A stretch of DNA of 64,000 nucleotides from Ifrita kowaldi (lineage: Eukaryota; Chordata; Aves; Passeriformes; Cinclosomatidae), in contig VZRS01003968.1 of NCBI GenBank assembly GCA_013398055.1, positions 293,726 to 357,725 of the forward strand. The letters are read 5' to 3'. The position numbers and the translations under genes were made by a program. The notes beneath the pieces are model-generated. The model was not told the DNA's origin and did no database searches. It saw only the letters and a program-made list of their open reading frames with translations. Positions 38,461 to 51,900 of the stretch are shown piece after piece (within the stretch, counting starts at the first letter, position 1; every line of letters begins with the position of its first letter).

Positions 38461-41400
38461 TTTATCTCCCTCACTACTTTCAACACCTGAATTTTGACTT
38501 CCCTAATTTCACTTTTGCATGTTGAATAGTATGCCAAATATTATGTCTTCACATTATTGCGATATCTATGTGCTCGTAAAGAAAAATTGCCTCTTATTTG
38601 GCAGCATCATTTGATCATACTAACAATGCTCAAACACTGAAAAATGCTGCATGCAAACAGAGAAATTGGCAGTTTTGTTCTATGTACATCATCTAATGAT
38701 ATGAGCAATTACATTTTGTTTACATACCCAGGTGTTGACTTACAGTGTGCTAGAATGTGTGGCTAGAATATGTTGTTGTAATTTACAATGCTTCAAAAGG
38801 ATAGGAAAGTTGGAGTTTCCAACAGATTTCTGATAATACTCACTTTCGTAACCCATCATTTTTTTCCAAATCACTAATCAAAATGCAAATAAAGCTTTAC
38901 TTGATTTCTACTGCATACAATATATTTAAAGTTACTGCATTGTTCCATGACCCTTTGTTGAAAGAGACACCCAAGATATCTAAGGTACATACCATGCAAT
39001 AACACATGTCTTAGAAACATCAGGGAATACGAAGTAGTATCAGACAGGTTGACATCAGCTAGATCGGCAACAGCAGCAACCACCTGGTAACATATTTGCT
39101 TGTTTCTCAGAAATGGTAGAAAAATATTTTATAAGCCATATGTTGCATTAGTTCTGTCTGGGCAAGTTCAGTAAGCTTTAATGCTGGTAAAAATGTGTTT
39201 CCATGATGAAATAATAATAAGGTATGATCACAAAAGAGGTCTCCAGTCAAGGGGCTGTGATATGGCTTTTCACTGTAGAAAATAGTACTATTTTTATCAG
39301 AGCTGTCCACCATCAAAAACATTCTCAGAAGATATCTTCAGGGCTGCTGGCAGTGCTGGAGACAGAAGGACTTTGGTTAATGTAGCCAGTGTGAGTGTCT
39401 CACTTATTAACAGATGAATTGACAAAATGTCCCAAATGTTATCCATCTGCTACTCCTTTCCAACCTGTTCTAAAACAAAGAATGTACATTTGGAATTAAA
39501 ACTCACCTCTTCCCTAGGGCTTTCCTTTATTGACAGAAAACAAAGCAAAATTACAAAACCCCCTTAAACTAAGACAAACAAAGGAACAAACAGAAAATAC
39601 TTTAAACATCAGCTTCCTCAAAGCCAGTCCAGGATATTGCTCCAAGTCAGAGTTTTTCAGCAATCCAGATTTCATCTGAACAATGACAGTAATTTGCTTC
39701 CCACACACGCAGCCTCTTTAATAACTATTTGTCTAGTTAACCACTACTTGTCTTGAAAATCCCAGGAACCTGTGCAAGAACTGTGAGGAAAAGAGGAGTC
39801 TTGTGAGATTATGAAGCCCACTCTGTGTATCCAGGCAGGGCACATGCAACATTCCTAGCAGAGGTTTGCATCATCTTTTCCCAGAGAAACTAATGACAAC
39901 CTTGCTAAGAAAATAGATCATATTTGTTATTATTTCCAGCTTTTTTTCCTGTTACCCTTTCCTAGCTGAAACTATTTTTTTTCAATTTACATCCAACTCT
40001 ATTCATCCAGTAACGAATGGATGTGGAAAATGTGATTCTTTTGGAAGGGATTTCCCCCCCTCTTTTTTTTCAGTGTATTTAGAAACCAGTCTGCATCAAG
40101 TAAAAAGAATATACAATTGTTTTCTCTTGTTCTGTGATAATAAAGTTCTGAAAGGTACAAAATATTGATCTTTGTATCAGATAAAAATTCTGTTTATTCT
40201 TTCCTGTGAAAAAAATACTTGTTTTAGTCTCTGCATGCATGTGTGTGAGGAACAGGTTGTGTGTTGTGCATTGTAATTTCTTTCATTTCTCTTTACTAAT
40301 ATGATACATATTGACCTTTTCATCTAGAAGCTGTCAATGTTGTATGAACTAACTGGAGAAAAGCTTATTTTAATTTCTGATTTGTTCCTGATTTCTGGGG
40401 ACGTGAGACACTGCCATAACAGAGGCATTCCATGGTCAGATTTGCAACACTTGCTTTTCCTGTTAAATTTCCTAAGTGCACACCCCAATCCAAGTTATCA
40501 AAATCAGCATCAAATCTCAATTGTCATAACTGGGTACTAGACTGGGACTTACACATACAATGTGTGTACAGCAAGTAAGTAAATTATACAGACATTCCTT
40601 ATTGGTTTTTTTGTGACAACAGAATTGTTGAGCCAGAGGAAAAGACAAACTACAAAACTGGCATGAGAGTAAGCAACTTAATCTTTCATGTTCTTCTTTG
40701 TCTCAAGAAAATATCAAAACACAGCTTGAAGTAATGTTTTTGTAAGGCTGTGTAGATTCTTTCAATGACAGCTCAGGAAGAGGTAGCTGCTAGTGGGCCT
40801 GACTTTTCTCTATACAGCTAACAATTCTATAGTTTGAAGTTTTCAGAAGCCTTTTAAATTTGGGAATAAACCAAAATTGGCTGAGTAAGACAGATTGTGA
40901 GCACTTCTTATATTAAGATGAATTGACTATATGTATAGATATGTATCATGTGTGAGAAAACAAGTCAGATGAGAAAGCACACACTAGGACTTCATGGAGA
41001 GAGAAGGTCCAACATACAGCCTAAAAAGGGACTAGTACAGTCTGTAGAACAGTAAAAACTGTTCTGCGTGACCATTGTTAAAATTTAAAGAAAGAACATT
41101 GGTCTTGAAATATAGGATCCCCTCTCATGATGAGACACACTTATCCTGATATATGGTGCTGTCCTTGGAGGAGACTCAAAGCAAGGGCTCTGTAAGGTCA
41201 CACACTCAAACTCACATTACAGGTCCAGTACCTGGACCAGCAGTGCATCATTTCACTAAGAATAACCACAGTGCTGGCAGGGCTTGTTTCAGTGTGTAGT
41301 TTAGCATTTTATCCTTCCACTTATTTCTGTCTTTGCTTTGATGTGTCTCTGTCATTCACAGTTTATAAAAGAACATTGAGTTGCAATTGCTACTGGACAT

Positions 41401-41957
41401 AGTGTAGAGAGAATAAGAGAAGGCAAGATTAAAAGACCACAGATTTAAAACACTAGATCCAGATGGCTATTAAAACAGGTGGCATTTAGCTGAACTCATA
41501 ATGGCATTTAATGGTTATTCTGATGCTTTCTAATATTTATTTCAGTTGGAAAAAATTAATTCCTCTAAATTACAGTTCTTGTCTTAATAAATGACCTCTA
41601 ACATTAGTGCTTTATAAGGTACATTACAGGTAATTATTTGAAAACTACAGCTTCTCTAATCAATGTGGATAAAGACGTTAGCAGAAATAGTGCCCCAAAA
41701 TGGCTGAAAAAGAAATAAACCATGCTAGTACCTTAGACACTTCAAAAAAGTATACTTTAGTGCTGAGCTATCTAGCCACAGAAAAAGTGGCGCCTAGAAA
41801 TATATGCCAATATTGCTGCTTGGAAATCGATAAACTCCTATTCCTTCCACAGATCCAGACAATATGTGATTTGCACTTGATGTGCAGGAAATGCTGGCAT
41901 CAAAATCATTGTAACTGTGGATTTATTTCTCTAGCTTTCTCTCTTCTGCTGTTTCCA
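38461..41957. other. AT-rich non-coding stretch
   Basis: No supported gene, RNA gene or large repeat. Frames are short and without recognisable domains. Confidence 0.55.
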
Positions 41958-42000
41958 GTTTGTTTGTTTGTTTGTTTGTTTGTTTGTTTGTTTGTTTGTT

Positions 42001-42035
<35 letters not shown>
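41958..42035. repeat. Compound (GTTT)n (CTTT)n microsatellite
   Basis: About eleven GTTT units (41958-42000) pass straight into about nine TTTC units (42001-42035). The second half is a pure pyrimidine strand with mirror symmetry. The long frame that runs across it on either strand is an artefact of the repeat. Confidence 0.97.
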
Positions 42036-42060
42036 AAGCTTCTGTATTTTCTGGGGAAGT

Positions 42061-42112
42061 GGGGGGGAGGGAGGGGATGGGGAGGTGGGGAGCGAGGAGG
42101 AAGAAGCAGTAA
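42061..42112 (+). repeat. G-rich purine tract with quadruplex potential
   Basis: Within 42061-42090 there are runs of 7, 3, 4, 4 and 4 G separated by one to four bases, satisfying the usual G-quadruplex pattern on the plus strand. It continues as a purine-rich stretch to about 42112. Confidence 0.85.
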
Positions 42113-42581
42113 ATTTTAAAGAGTAAGGATTCTTCTTCAGTGACAGAGTAGTCCTGAGCAAGCAATCAGAACTTCAGCTAAGCCACAACCAGCATTGATT
42201 AACAGATGTGTTAAAGAACTACTTAGATACTATTTCCTTGATAAAAAGAGAGAAGCATTTAAGAAAACTAACCTGAAAACCTTTCAGATTGTATTGGATT
42301 CCTTAATTTATGGTATATTATTTAAATTATTTAAATTATTTTTATCCTCACTCTCTTATTAAATAAAAAAATTAAGTAAAATGCCCTCACTATTCTTTTA
42401 TTTTTAACAACTGTTTCTCTTACAAAAAAGATTAAAATAGTATTGCAGAATAATGGTTCAACAGGAAAAAACTAACCAGTGTTTCAGGTAACATGCAGCT
42501 AATATGTCTGCATGTGGAAGTATTTTCCTGATACAAAACCAAATTGCAAACAAAATAAATATTTTGCTATAGGAAAAATCA
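42113..42581. other. AT-rich spacer
   Basis: No gene or repeat family recognised between the G-rich tract and the next CR1. Confidence 0.5.
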
Positions 42582-44700
42582 AATCACAGACTCACAGAAT
42601 GGGTACAGTTGGAAGGGACCACAGTGGGTCATCTGATCTAACCTCCCTTGTCAAGCAGGGTCATCCCAGAGCACATTGCACAGGATTGCATCCAGACAGT
42701 CCTTGAATATCCCCAGTGTGGATATTCTCTGTGCACAGTTACCTGCACAGTAAGGAAGTTCTTCCTCATGATCAGGTGTGCATCAGTTTCTGCCCCTTGC
42801 CTCTTGTCCTATTGTTTGGCACCACTGAGCAGAGACTGGCTCCGTCCTCTTATCACCCTCCCTTCAGATACTTACTGACACTGGATACAGTCCCCTCTCA
42901 GTTGTCTCTCTGAGGCTGAACAGGCCCAGGTCCCTCAGCCTTTCCTCATAAGAGAGATGCTCCAGCCCCTTAATCAACTTCATAGCCCTCTGTGGGATTT
43001 GCTGCAGGAGCTCCATGTCTCTCTTGCACTGCGGAGCTCAGAACTGGGCACAGCACTCCAGGTGATGCTTCACCAGGGCTGAACAGAGGGGCAGGATCAC
43101 TTCCCTCAATCTGCTGGGAATGCTCTTCCTAATGCCCTCCAGGACACCATTGGGCTTGCTGGCCACAAGGACACACTGCTGCCTCATGGACAACTTGTTG
43201 TCCACCAGGGCACCTTCTCCACAGAGCTGCTCCCCAGCAGATCAGCCCCCAGCCTGTTGTGGTGCCCAGGGTTATTCTTCCCCACATGCAGGACCCTACG
43301 TTTGCCTTTGTTGAATTTCAGGAGGTTCTTCTCTGCCCATCTCTCCACCCTGTCGAGGCCCTTCTGAAGGTCTGCACAGCCCTCTGGGGTATTGGCCACT
43401 CCTCCCAGCTTTGTGTCATCAGTGAACTCACTGAGGAGGCATCTTCCCCTTTACCAAGTTAAACAATAGTGGGCCCAGTATTTAACCCTTGGGGACACCA
43501 CTAGTGACAGGCCTCCAGCCAGACCCTGCATCACTGATTACAGCTCCCTGGGATCTCCCATTCGGACAGTTCTCAATCCACCTCACTGTCCACACATCTA
43601 ATCCACACTTCCTGAGTTTGCGTATGAGGATGTTGTGAGAGACAATGTCAAAGGCCTTGCTGAAGTTGACGTAGACAATATCCACTGAGTAGTGGATATC
43701 CCCTCATCCATCCAGTTACTTGTTTCATCATGGAAGGCAATCAGGTTGTTCAAACATGACTTGTCTTTACTTAATCCATGCATGACTCCTGATCAGCTTC
43801 TTCCCTTCCATGTGGTAGACATGGATTCCGGAATGAGACACAAGAGGATCTACTGACTGGGCAGTAGATCCTGGGTCCTCCTTCTTGCCCTTTGAGAAGA
43901 CCAGGGTGACATTTGCTGTATTACAGTCCTCAGGCATGTCTCCTGATTGCTACAAACTTTCAAAGATGATTGTGAGTGGTCTGTCTAGGATGTCCAAAAG
44001 CTCTATCAGCACTTGTGGCTGCACCCCTCCGGGCCCATGGACCTGTGGATGTCAAGTTTGTTTAGGTGTTCTCTGACCTGATCCTCCTGGACCAAGGGGA
44101 AATCTTCCTTCCAACATTCATTGACCCTGGTCTCCCGGGTCAGAGATTCATGGAGGCTGGTCTTAGCAGTGAAGACTGATGCAAAGAAGGCATTCAGTGT
44201 CTCTGTCTTCTCTACTTGTTACCAGGGCCCCCTCTCCATTTGCTAATAGTCCCACATTATCCTTTGTTTTCCTTTTATTAGTTCTTTATTCATCCAGGGA
44301 GGTTTCTTTCCCCCTTGGCCTGATTTCTTTCTCATTGGCATGCATCATTCTTGAGCCTGGAGAAAGAGATCCTTGAAAACCGACCAACTCTCTTGGACCC
44401 CTCTTCCCTGCAGGGCCTGTTCCTCTGGAATTCTTCCAAGAAGATCCCCAAAGAGGCTCAGATTAGCTCTCCTGAAGTCAATGGCTGTAATCTTACTCCC
44501 TTTCCTGATACCTCTTCATTCAATATGGAACTGCACAAACGTGGTTGCTACAGCCAAGAGTGCACCTAACCTTCACATCATCAACAAGACCTTTTTGCTT
44601 GTTAGTATGAGGTTGAGCAGCACACCATTCCTTTTGGGATCCTTCGTTACCTGTAATACGAAATGAAATTTCTACCTGGCAAAATTATCTGGGGACTGGT
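42582..44700 (-). mobile_element. CR1 LINE, about 2.1 kb, longest copy in the window
   Basis: It begins at its 3' tail (aatcacagactcacagaat) and runs on the minus strand through the 3' UTR, the whole RT domain and into the region before it. The frame at 43482-43685 preserves the RT block with NFSKAFDIVSHNILIRKL and TSGVPKG. The catalytic FADD box at 43415-43426 reads FTDD, with both aspartates kept. Frames of 60-80 codons survive between disruptions, so this copy is less decayed than its neighbours. The endonuclease domain is missing; the 5' break lies near 44700. It is not able to move by itself. Confidence 0.95.
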
Positions 44701-47700
44701 GGTTCAATTGATAGGCAATAATTCCATGGAGTTTTTCACTGGAATAAAAGATGCTGGACAAATCAACCAAATAAAGGAAGAGAATATTGCTCAGACAATC
44801 CTTTTGCTAGTAAAAAGTGGTTCTTGATTATTCCTTGGAACCTTAGCCTCAGTGGAGAGCAGAGGATTTCTGTTCAGGAATGGTTTTTAGGAAGCAGAAA
44901 CTCTGGTTTTGAATAAATGCAAGTTGATGATGCTCCCTTAAATAGGAAGTATGCATCTGGGGAGCATCAACTCTTAAAAAAGTAAATGCTTGATTTTTTG
45001 GTACCAGCACTGCATACCAGTGTGCAGCCTGCTGTCTAACCTTAAGACAGGACATCATACTTCTTTGTGTGCATAATCTCCTGGGATGCGAATGCACTGT
45101 ATCTCCTCATCTGTTTACTGGAATTACAAACATACACACTGCAAACAGCAGGGCATAAGCAAGCCAAATTACAGAGCACATTGGTTCAAGCACAGTATCT
45201 CATATGATGTGAAACTACCTATGGATATGACCAGCTGATCTAGATATGAGTGAACTGAACTTTCTCATCTACTCCCTACTCCCTCAAGCCAAGCTCTATT
45301 TGCAATCACCCAACTTTTTACATTCAGTGTAAGTCTAACTACAGCTCTGCAATGCCAGTGAACTTATGAAGTATTTTTTTAGATTTAGTGATGCCAAATC
45401 TGAATGCTCTTATGCAGTCACCATGGCTCAAGCTCTCTCGATGCAGCAGAAAAGAGAGAAACTTAGCTGAGGAGGAAATGCACGAAGGATATTCGCACAC
45501 TTAAATCAAATGACAGCATACTGTAAGAGTCTGCAATATTGTCAGAAAACGTCATAAAAATGAAGTTTGACATGAGATGGGTTTCTTTTGTAATAGGCTT
45601 ATACAATCCATATATGTCTATGAATAGTGAGTAGAAAAATTTCTGCATGTTCTATCTGCCTGTTGCATTACTCCGTAAAAGCTCTTCAGTGACATTCAAA
45701 GACGTAATTACTGCATTGCTGTCAAGGTCAGCAAAACCTGAGGTAATGGTTACGTAAGTGGCAATCATTTAATATAATGTGGCCTACAGGGTTATGAAGA
45801 ATGGGCATTCAGGGGTATTTCTGAGATCTCACATATGTTAGAGATTTTACTTTATTTACCTCCCCTCAGCTAATTTTTTTTCTGACTAACACTGGTGTGT
45901 TCCCATGGTGGTAACTATGCTTTTCAGGGTGCTTAATAATGATCCTATTGTGTGTCTGCTCTTACTGTGCTCCACCACCTTTGATTCATCCTGCTCTTTG
46001 CTCCCTGACACAGGAAAAGAGAGGAGAGAGGAGTGTTTTTCCTCAGTATACACTGCTGCACTCTAATCATGGAGTGAGAAGGCTGCTTAAAATGACCCAT
46101 CACTTCCTTCATCTCCTGAGCAATAAGAACCTACATCATGGCAAAAACAAAGAGTGAAACAGAAGCAGTGATGCCAACAGTGAAAAGAAGAGGGAACTGT
46201 GGGGCTTGCACAGTTTCAGTTTTCTAGACAAGCCAAAAACAAAGTAGACATTTGCTTTGCAGCCTGCTGACTTGAGGAAACCAGAAAAAAATGAGGAGAC
46301 GGCTGCATCATTCCATGTGTCTAAAAAATCTTAAGCTTTGGAGAAATAAAAATAGCTAAATGCCAAGTATGTTTCAAAGAAAAACAAAAATTTCATTCTT
46401 TGGGATCATCTACCAAAACAAACAAACAAAATGAGTAATCAAAACAAGACATCCACATTTCATTTTTCCACTTTCTCTCTGAAGACCAAAAGTATTACAG
46501 ACATATTCACAACCTTAATGTGTTAATGCTGCTTTTTACTAGATAACTGAGACTGATAAAATAGTAACTGAGGTGCTCGAAAGAGTATTTTGAGTTTGGC
46601 CCAGTGTATTTGTGACAATACAAAGGGGAATTGAGTCAATAGTATGCTTAAGCATCTTGCTTTTAAACATTGCCGTATTATTAAAAAAATTTTAAAAAAA
46701 AGAGAGAGAAAATGGCATGAAATTGAATTTTTCATCCAATTGGGCAACACTTGGTCTATCTGAGGCAAATTCTGACAAATACAAATATTAAAACATAAAA
46801 GACAAAAAAAAAATATTAAAAAAAACCCCCTACTGATGTGGTGGCAAAGTCCCCTTTCCAGGATCAATTACTTACATATTTGATTCTAAGGAGCTAGAGT
46901 AAATGTAAATCTTTGGTCACATTTAAGTGTATCTTTCATGCTCAGTCCTTACCTCACTTCATTTACACTGTCAGCTGGATACAAAGATGGGTTTAGTCCA
47001 GTGAAATTAGCAATATCAAAGCTTGTTCCATTCTGTTTCACACAAAGGTGAGGTCCAGTAACACTTTGTATTTGCCAGCATTACAGGTTTACCCATTTTA
47101 ACTCAGCTTTACTTTCAGTGCCTGAAATGTTGGTTCAATGCATGGAGACCAGGGTGAAAATGAGATACTGCTATGATTGCCTGTCTCAGGTCTGTGCCCT
47201 GAGTCGCATGCTATCATTAAGCTATTATACTGCTGGTGCTGAGTGGAGAAAGTAGAAATAACTCACACTGATTTTTGTTGAATGGCATTTCAGAAACATA
47301 AAAAAAAAATCTGACAGATTTGGCTACAGTCCAGAGCTTCCTCTCTGGATGTAGTTTTGGCACTCTGTTGGATATCTTTAGGCAGATAAAATAAGGAGTA
47401 GCAGCATATAGCACCTGACAGACAAAGCTTTGTTGAACAACTTAACGTCCTTAACATTGACACTCAAGAACACAATGTAAAGGGTTGCTGGTATAATTTT
47501 AGCAGGTGAAATTATAGCTGGAGTTTTACTTTTAGTAGAGAGAAACAGGAAACTGGCTGTGATGTCTAGTGCACAGCTTCATCGAAACAAGTATTGGGAA
47601 AGATGATACTTGACCTAACTTTGTGTTAGTGAGACAGGCAATGACTTCACAGAATCACTGCAACAAGTCGCAAATGATGTATGAAATGAGAAACACAGCC

Positions 47701-48111
47701 CACGCCACACAGGAAAATATATAGTTAGCATTGTGCAGTGGCTGTGGCACTGTGTGTTGTTTGCTACAGCATTAAACTTGGTAAGACTGATACGAGGCAC
47801 ACTGAATTTTAAGGAACAAAATAAAACATGTAAATGAGTTTTTCAATTTCCTGGTTTCCTCCTGCTTTCTCATGAAGCAGTTGTCATTCTGAGGTGGTTC
47901 ATGTCACATCGCCTTCTAACATTCTACCTATAATTCTATGCTAAAGTGAAATCTATTTGGATAGTACTGGTTTTCTCTTAAAATAAGTAATAGCAATATT
48001 CCACTCCTTTTAAGAATAAGAAACAGACATTACATTAAAAGTATATCAGAAATTGCAAGACATCTATTTAGGTTATCTAAATGTCTTGAAGAAGTAGACA
48101 GCGGAATTACT
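44701..48111. other. Non-coding stretch
   Basis: No supported gene. Frames are short; A-rich runs near 46683-46710 and 46803-46826 create biased frames. No repeat family recognised. Confidence 0.55.
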
Positions 48112-48940
48112 AAAGTTTCAAAATTCAGTGAGTTTGAAGATGACACCAAATTGTGTGGGAGTGTTGACTTGCTGGAGGGCAGGAAGGCTCTGCAGAGGGA
48201 TCTGGACAGGCTGGATCATGAGGCCATTGGTGTGAGGTGCAACAAGGCCCAGGGCCAGGTCCTGCCCTTGGGTCACAACAACCCCAGGCAGTGCCACAGG
48301 CAAAGCTGCCCACAGGAAAAGGACCTGGGGGTGCTGGTGACAGCAGCTGAACATGAGCCAGGGTGTGCCCAGGTGGCCAAGAAGGACAATGGCATCCTGG
48401 CCTGTACCAGCAACAGTGTGGCCAGCAGGACCAGGGCAGGGATTGTCCCCCTGTACTCAGCACTGGTGAGGCCACACCTCAAATCCTGTGTTCAGTTCTG
48501 GGCCCCTCACTGCAAGAAAGACATTGAGGGGCTGGAGAGAGACCAGAGAAGGGCAGTGGAGCTGGGAGCTGACGAAGGGTCTGGAGCACAAGTCCTATAA
48601 TGAACAACTGAGGGACCTGCAGTTTTTTCACCTGGAGGAAAGCAGGCTGAGCGTGGATCTTATCACTCTCTACAGCTCCCTGAAAGGAGGCTGTAGCCAG
48701 GTGGGGATCAGACTCTTCTCCCAAGTAAAAAGTGAGAGGAAGAGAGAAAGTGGTAAAAGATGTTTCTTCATGGAAAGTGAAGACAAGCATTGGAACAGGC
48801 TGGTGAGGGAAGTTGTGGAGTCATCATCCCTGGAGGTATTTAAAAGATGTGTAGACGATACACTTAGGGACATATGTTTAGAGGTGAACTTGGCAGTGTC
48901 AATCTTTTCCAAAGTAAGTAATTCTATGATTTTATGATAG
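48112..48940 (+). mobile_element. CR1 LINE 3' half
   Basis: Plus-strand CR1 starting just before the RT catalytic box, which here reads FEDD (about 48131-48142), and running to the tail attctatgattttatgatag at 48921-48940. Two frames, 48151-48600 and 48488-48937, carry recognisable CR1 C-terminal text (DLLEGRKALQRDLDRLD, VASRTRAGIVPLYSALV), with a frameshift between them. GC content is well above the flanks. It is 5'-truncated. Confidence 0.95.
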
Positions 48941-51900
48941 AACCAGAAGGTAAAGTTGGGGTTTTTTTCCTCTTTAAATCTCTTAATTATGAAGCGTTTA
49001 AAATATTTAATAAAATATTCTTTGCCATTAGGCATCTGAAATTTAAAGGTATGCTAATAAACAGCATTACTGTGTGTCACAAAATCTGATGTACATAATA
49101 ATGAACATTAATGGGTACACCTTAAATGCACTATTGCAGAGAATTGTCTAAACTGTATATGCTGGGAAGAAAGCTCCAAAATGTCCCAGAGCTAGCTGTC
49201 AAAGTGTTCCTGTAAAGCGAGAGATGAAGAAGATAACCAAGGCTATCGTTGAAGATTAATCAAGCCCCTTAAAGCAATTGGATCTTTTAAAAAAAACCTA
49301 TAAAATTAATTCAAGTAGCAGATTATGGACTTCTTTAACTGCATCCTGATGTGCATTAAGTCCACACTGGTACGTTTCTTCAGCCAAAAACTATTTTTTA
49401 CTTAGAAGGATAGATATTTCATATGTGGTTTCATTATGTGAGGTAGGTCTTTCAAGAAATTGCAAATATTCTGGTTTTAGACAAAAAAAAAAATATAGAG
49501 CTGGTAGCTGAAGGACTTTTTACCAGGAAAACTGAGAGAAATGAAGACAAGTCTCCTAAAAGTGCACACACTAAGATGATTCAATAAAGCACATTAAGCC
49601 TCTGTTTTGATACTTTCACTAGGCCTTGAAAAAGTATCGAACTATAGCCCTCCAAAACTTCTTTACTTCTAAATGAGAGTATTTGCACAAGATCTAATAT
49701 ATTGTAATTATCCACATTTGCCCTCAAAATTTTACTTGCTTTTTCTGAGGGTTCCCAGGTAGAGAGGGTTTGAAGACACTTACGTTATGCATCGTGGCAT
49801 GTAGCCATTAGGAAAATATAAGTTTGCATAACTTTTAAATTATCACCTCTAGTTTTGACCAGCAGAAGGGTTTCTTTACATCCTTGAATGTCTATATAGT
49901 CATTCTAAGGACTTAAGTTATAATTTTGCTATTTAAGAAACAAACAGAGAGAGAAAGAAGAACAAAAAAACAGTGTGAATGGACAAGTATTTATAGATGG
50001 GGTCCTTTTCTCCAGAACAGCTGTGAACATATTTTAATGAGACCTTCCTTGAAATATGACTACAGAGCTCCAACACCTTCCATTTCCTGTACCCAAATAT
50101 ACCTTCCACTCCTCTGCAATTCTCATTTTCCCTTTTCCATATTATTGCCACTACATAGAATTTGCCAAACGTAGCCAATTTTTACCTATTTAAAATTTAC
50201 CTGAAGACATGTCATGATAAATTCATTCTTTTATAGTTTGAAAAGATTAACTGAAAAATAAAAGCCTATTCTTACAGTCTACTTAACTGTAACTTAAACC
50301 TAAAAATCATTGTGAATAATAATAGACAAAATGAAAAACTGCTTGTTTTACAAAATATCCATTAGAAAAAAATATAAATACAAAATTAATTATAGCATAT
50401 TACTACTATTGTTGTTTTGATATATCCAATACTCAAGAGAGAAGGAAGGAAAGGTCAAATTATTTCAGTGTCTTTTTAATACCTTTTCACATCAGCTCTA
50501 TACTGAAAATCAAGACTGCTCATGTCACTCCCATTTCCAAACCTTATCAGAAAATTCATATCGGAACAGCTGGTCTATGTTTTAGATGAATCTTGAGGAA
50601 AAAGTAGCACATATTTGCAAAGAGCCTTGTTTACCACTGAATCTCACAAAATGGTCGCTACACTGGAATGGTCATTTACTGGGGTTCGAGTGTTTTTTAT
50701 AACAATTATTCATCATTTTCTGAAGGTGCATTTGTTGACAAAATTATATATTGAAAACCATATGTTGACAATATTATGATAAGTAAAACATTTATTTTCT
50801 GTATTTGGCTTTTTACCTTACTGAAAATTCACTTTCTGAGGGACTAAAACATATGTTGCAAAAAATATTTCCTCAAGTCAGTGACTGTCTTTCCCTGGTA
50901 AAAATGCAGACACCTCACTTTATAAATAAGGCCTTAGCAGCTCACCACCATTTGTTTCCCAGTATTTCTGTGGCAGGAATCTTCTTGAGTGACTTATTTA
51001 TTAACTTATTTGTTTCTTGTATTGTAATATTCTGTTCCTCTGAAGATTAATGTTGGAAACCATATATATTTAACAACAAAAAATCCCCTGAAAAATATTT
51101 AATATATCTAATGCTGTCACGTTTCACCTCCTTCCTTTGTCTCAAGTACTGTGGAACCTATAGTTCACTAAGGAAATAAATCTTATCAGAGTTTGGTAGC
51201 AGTATTATGTTGATATCAAACTTCTTTCTGAAAGTCTCAGGTCTTCATTTGATTAGTAAAAATAAGCACTGATTCTTAAAGCGTGTTTGGAACAATGAAA
51301 CTTCTTTTAGGTGAAAGTTTTTGTTTTCAGATCATTTGAAAATATCTTTTAAATGTTTCTAGGTTCTACTTGATTCCTAAGTACAAGTACATTGTTATAC
51401 GTTTATGAACATCCTTTAGTAGTAGAAATTATATTAGTAATGATAATAATGATAATGGGTCTTTTTCCCATTAGTTCCTCATGTCCTGAATTACACTTAG
51501 AAAACTTCCAAAAGCCATTTCTTTTTCTTTCATTTTCAAAAACTTCTTGGAAGCATTATACAAATAAAATCTTTAAATCTGAAGTTCCTGTTTCCCCATT
51601 TAAGCCAAATGAAGTCCATTCTTTCAAAATTCTGCAGATAGGTATTGTTTTTTATAATCAGTATTAACCACCTTAAGAGTTTTCAAAGAAAAGGTGTAGA
51701 AAACCTAATTTTCTCTACTAAACCACAGACTGCCAGGGTTCCAGTGGACCACCTAGCATTTGTATCTAGGGAAGCATTAGGATAACAGCTCTAAATGAAT
51801 GAAATTATCTTATGTGAATAAAGCAAATTTTACACACGGTAACAGTTTCTAACAAAAAAAAATGGTTTAGGATTCTCTGAGACTTTCGTAACTCACCACA

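Noticed and set aside
41700..42119. 139-codon open frame
   Set aside because: Its second half is the (GTTT)n(CTTT)n microsatellite and G-rich tract translated; the first half has no recognisable domain.
48125..48475. Pro- and Cys-rich minus-strand frame of 116 codons
   Set aside because: It is the antisense of the CR1 at 48112-48940, whose GC-rich sequence keeps the reverse strand open.
50676..50700. tRNA B-box-like word (ggggttcgagtg)
   Set aside because: No A box at the right distance and no cloverleaf arms; a chance match.
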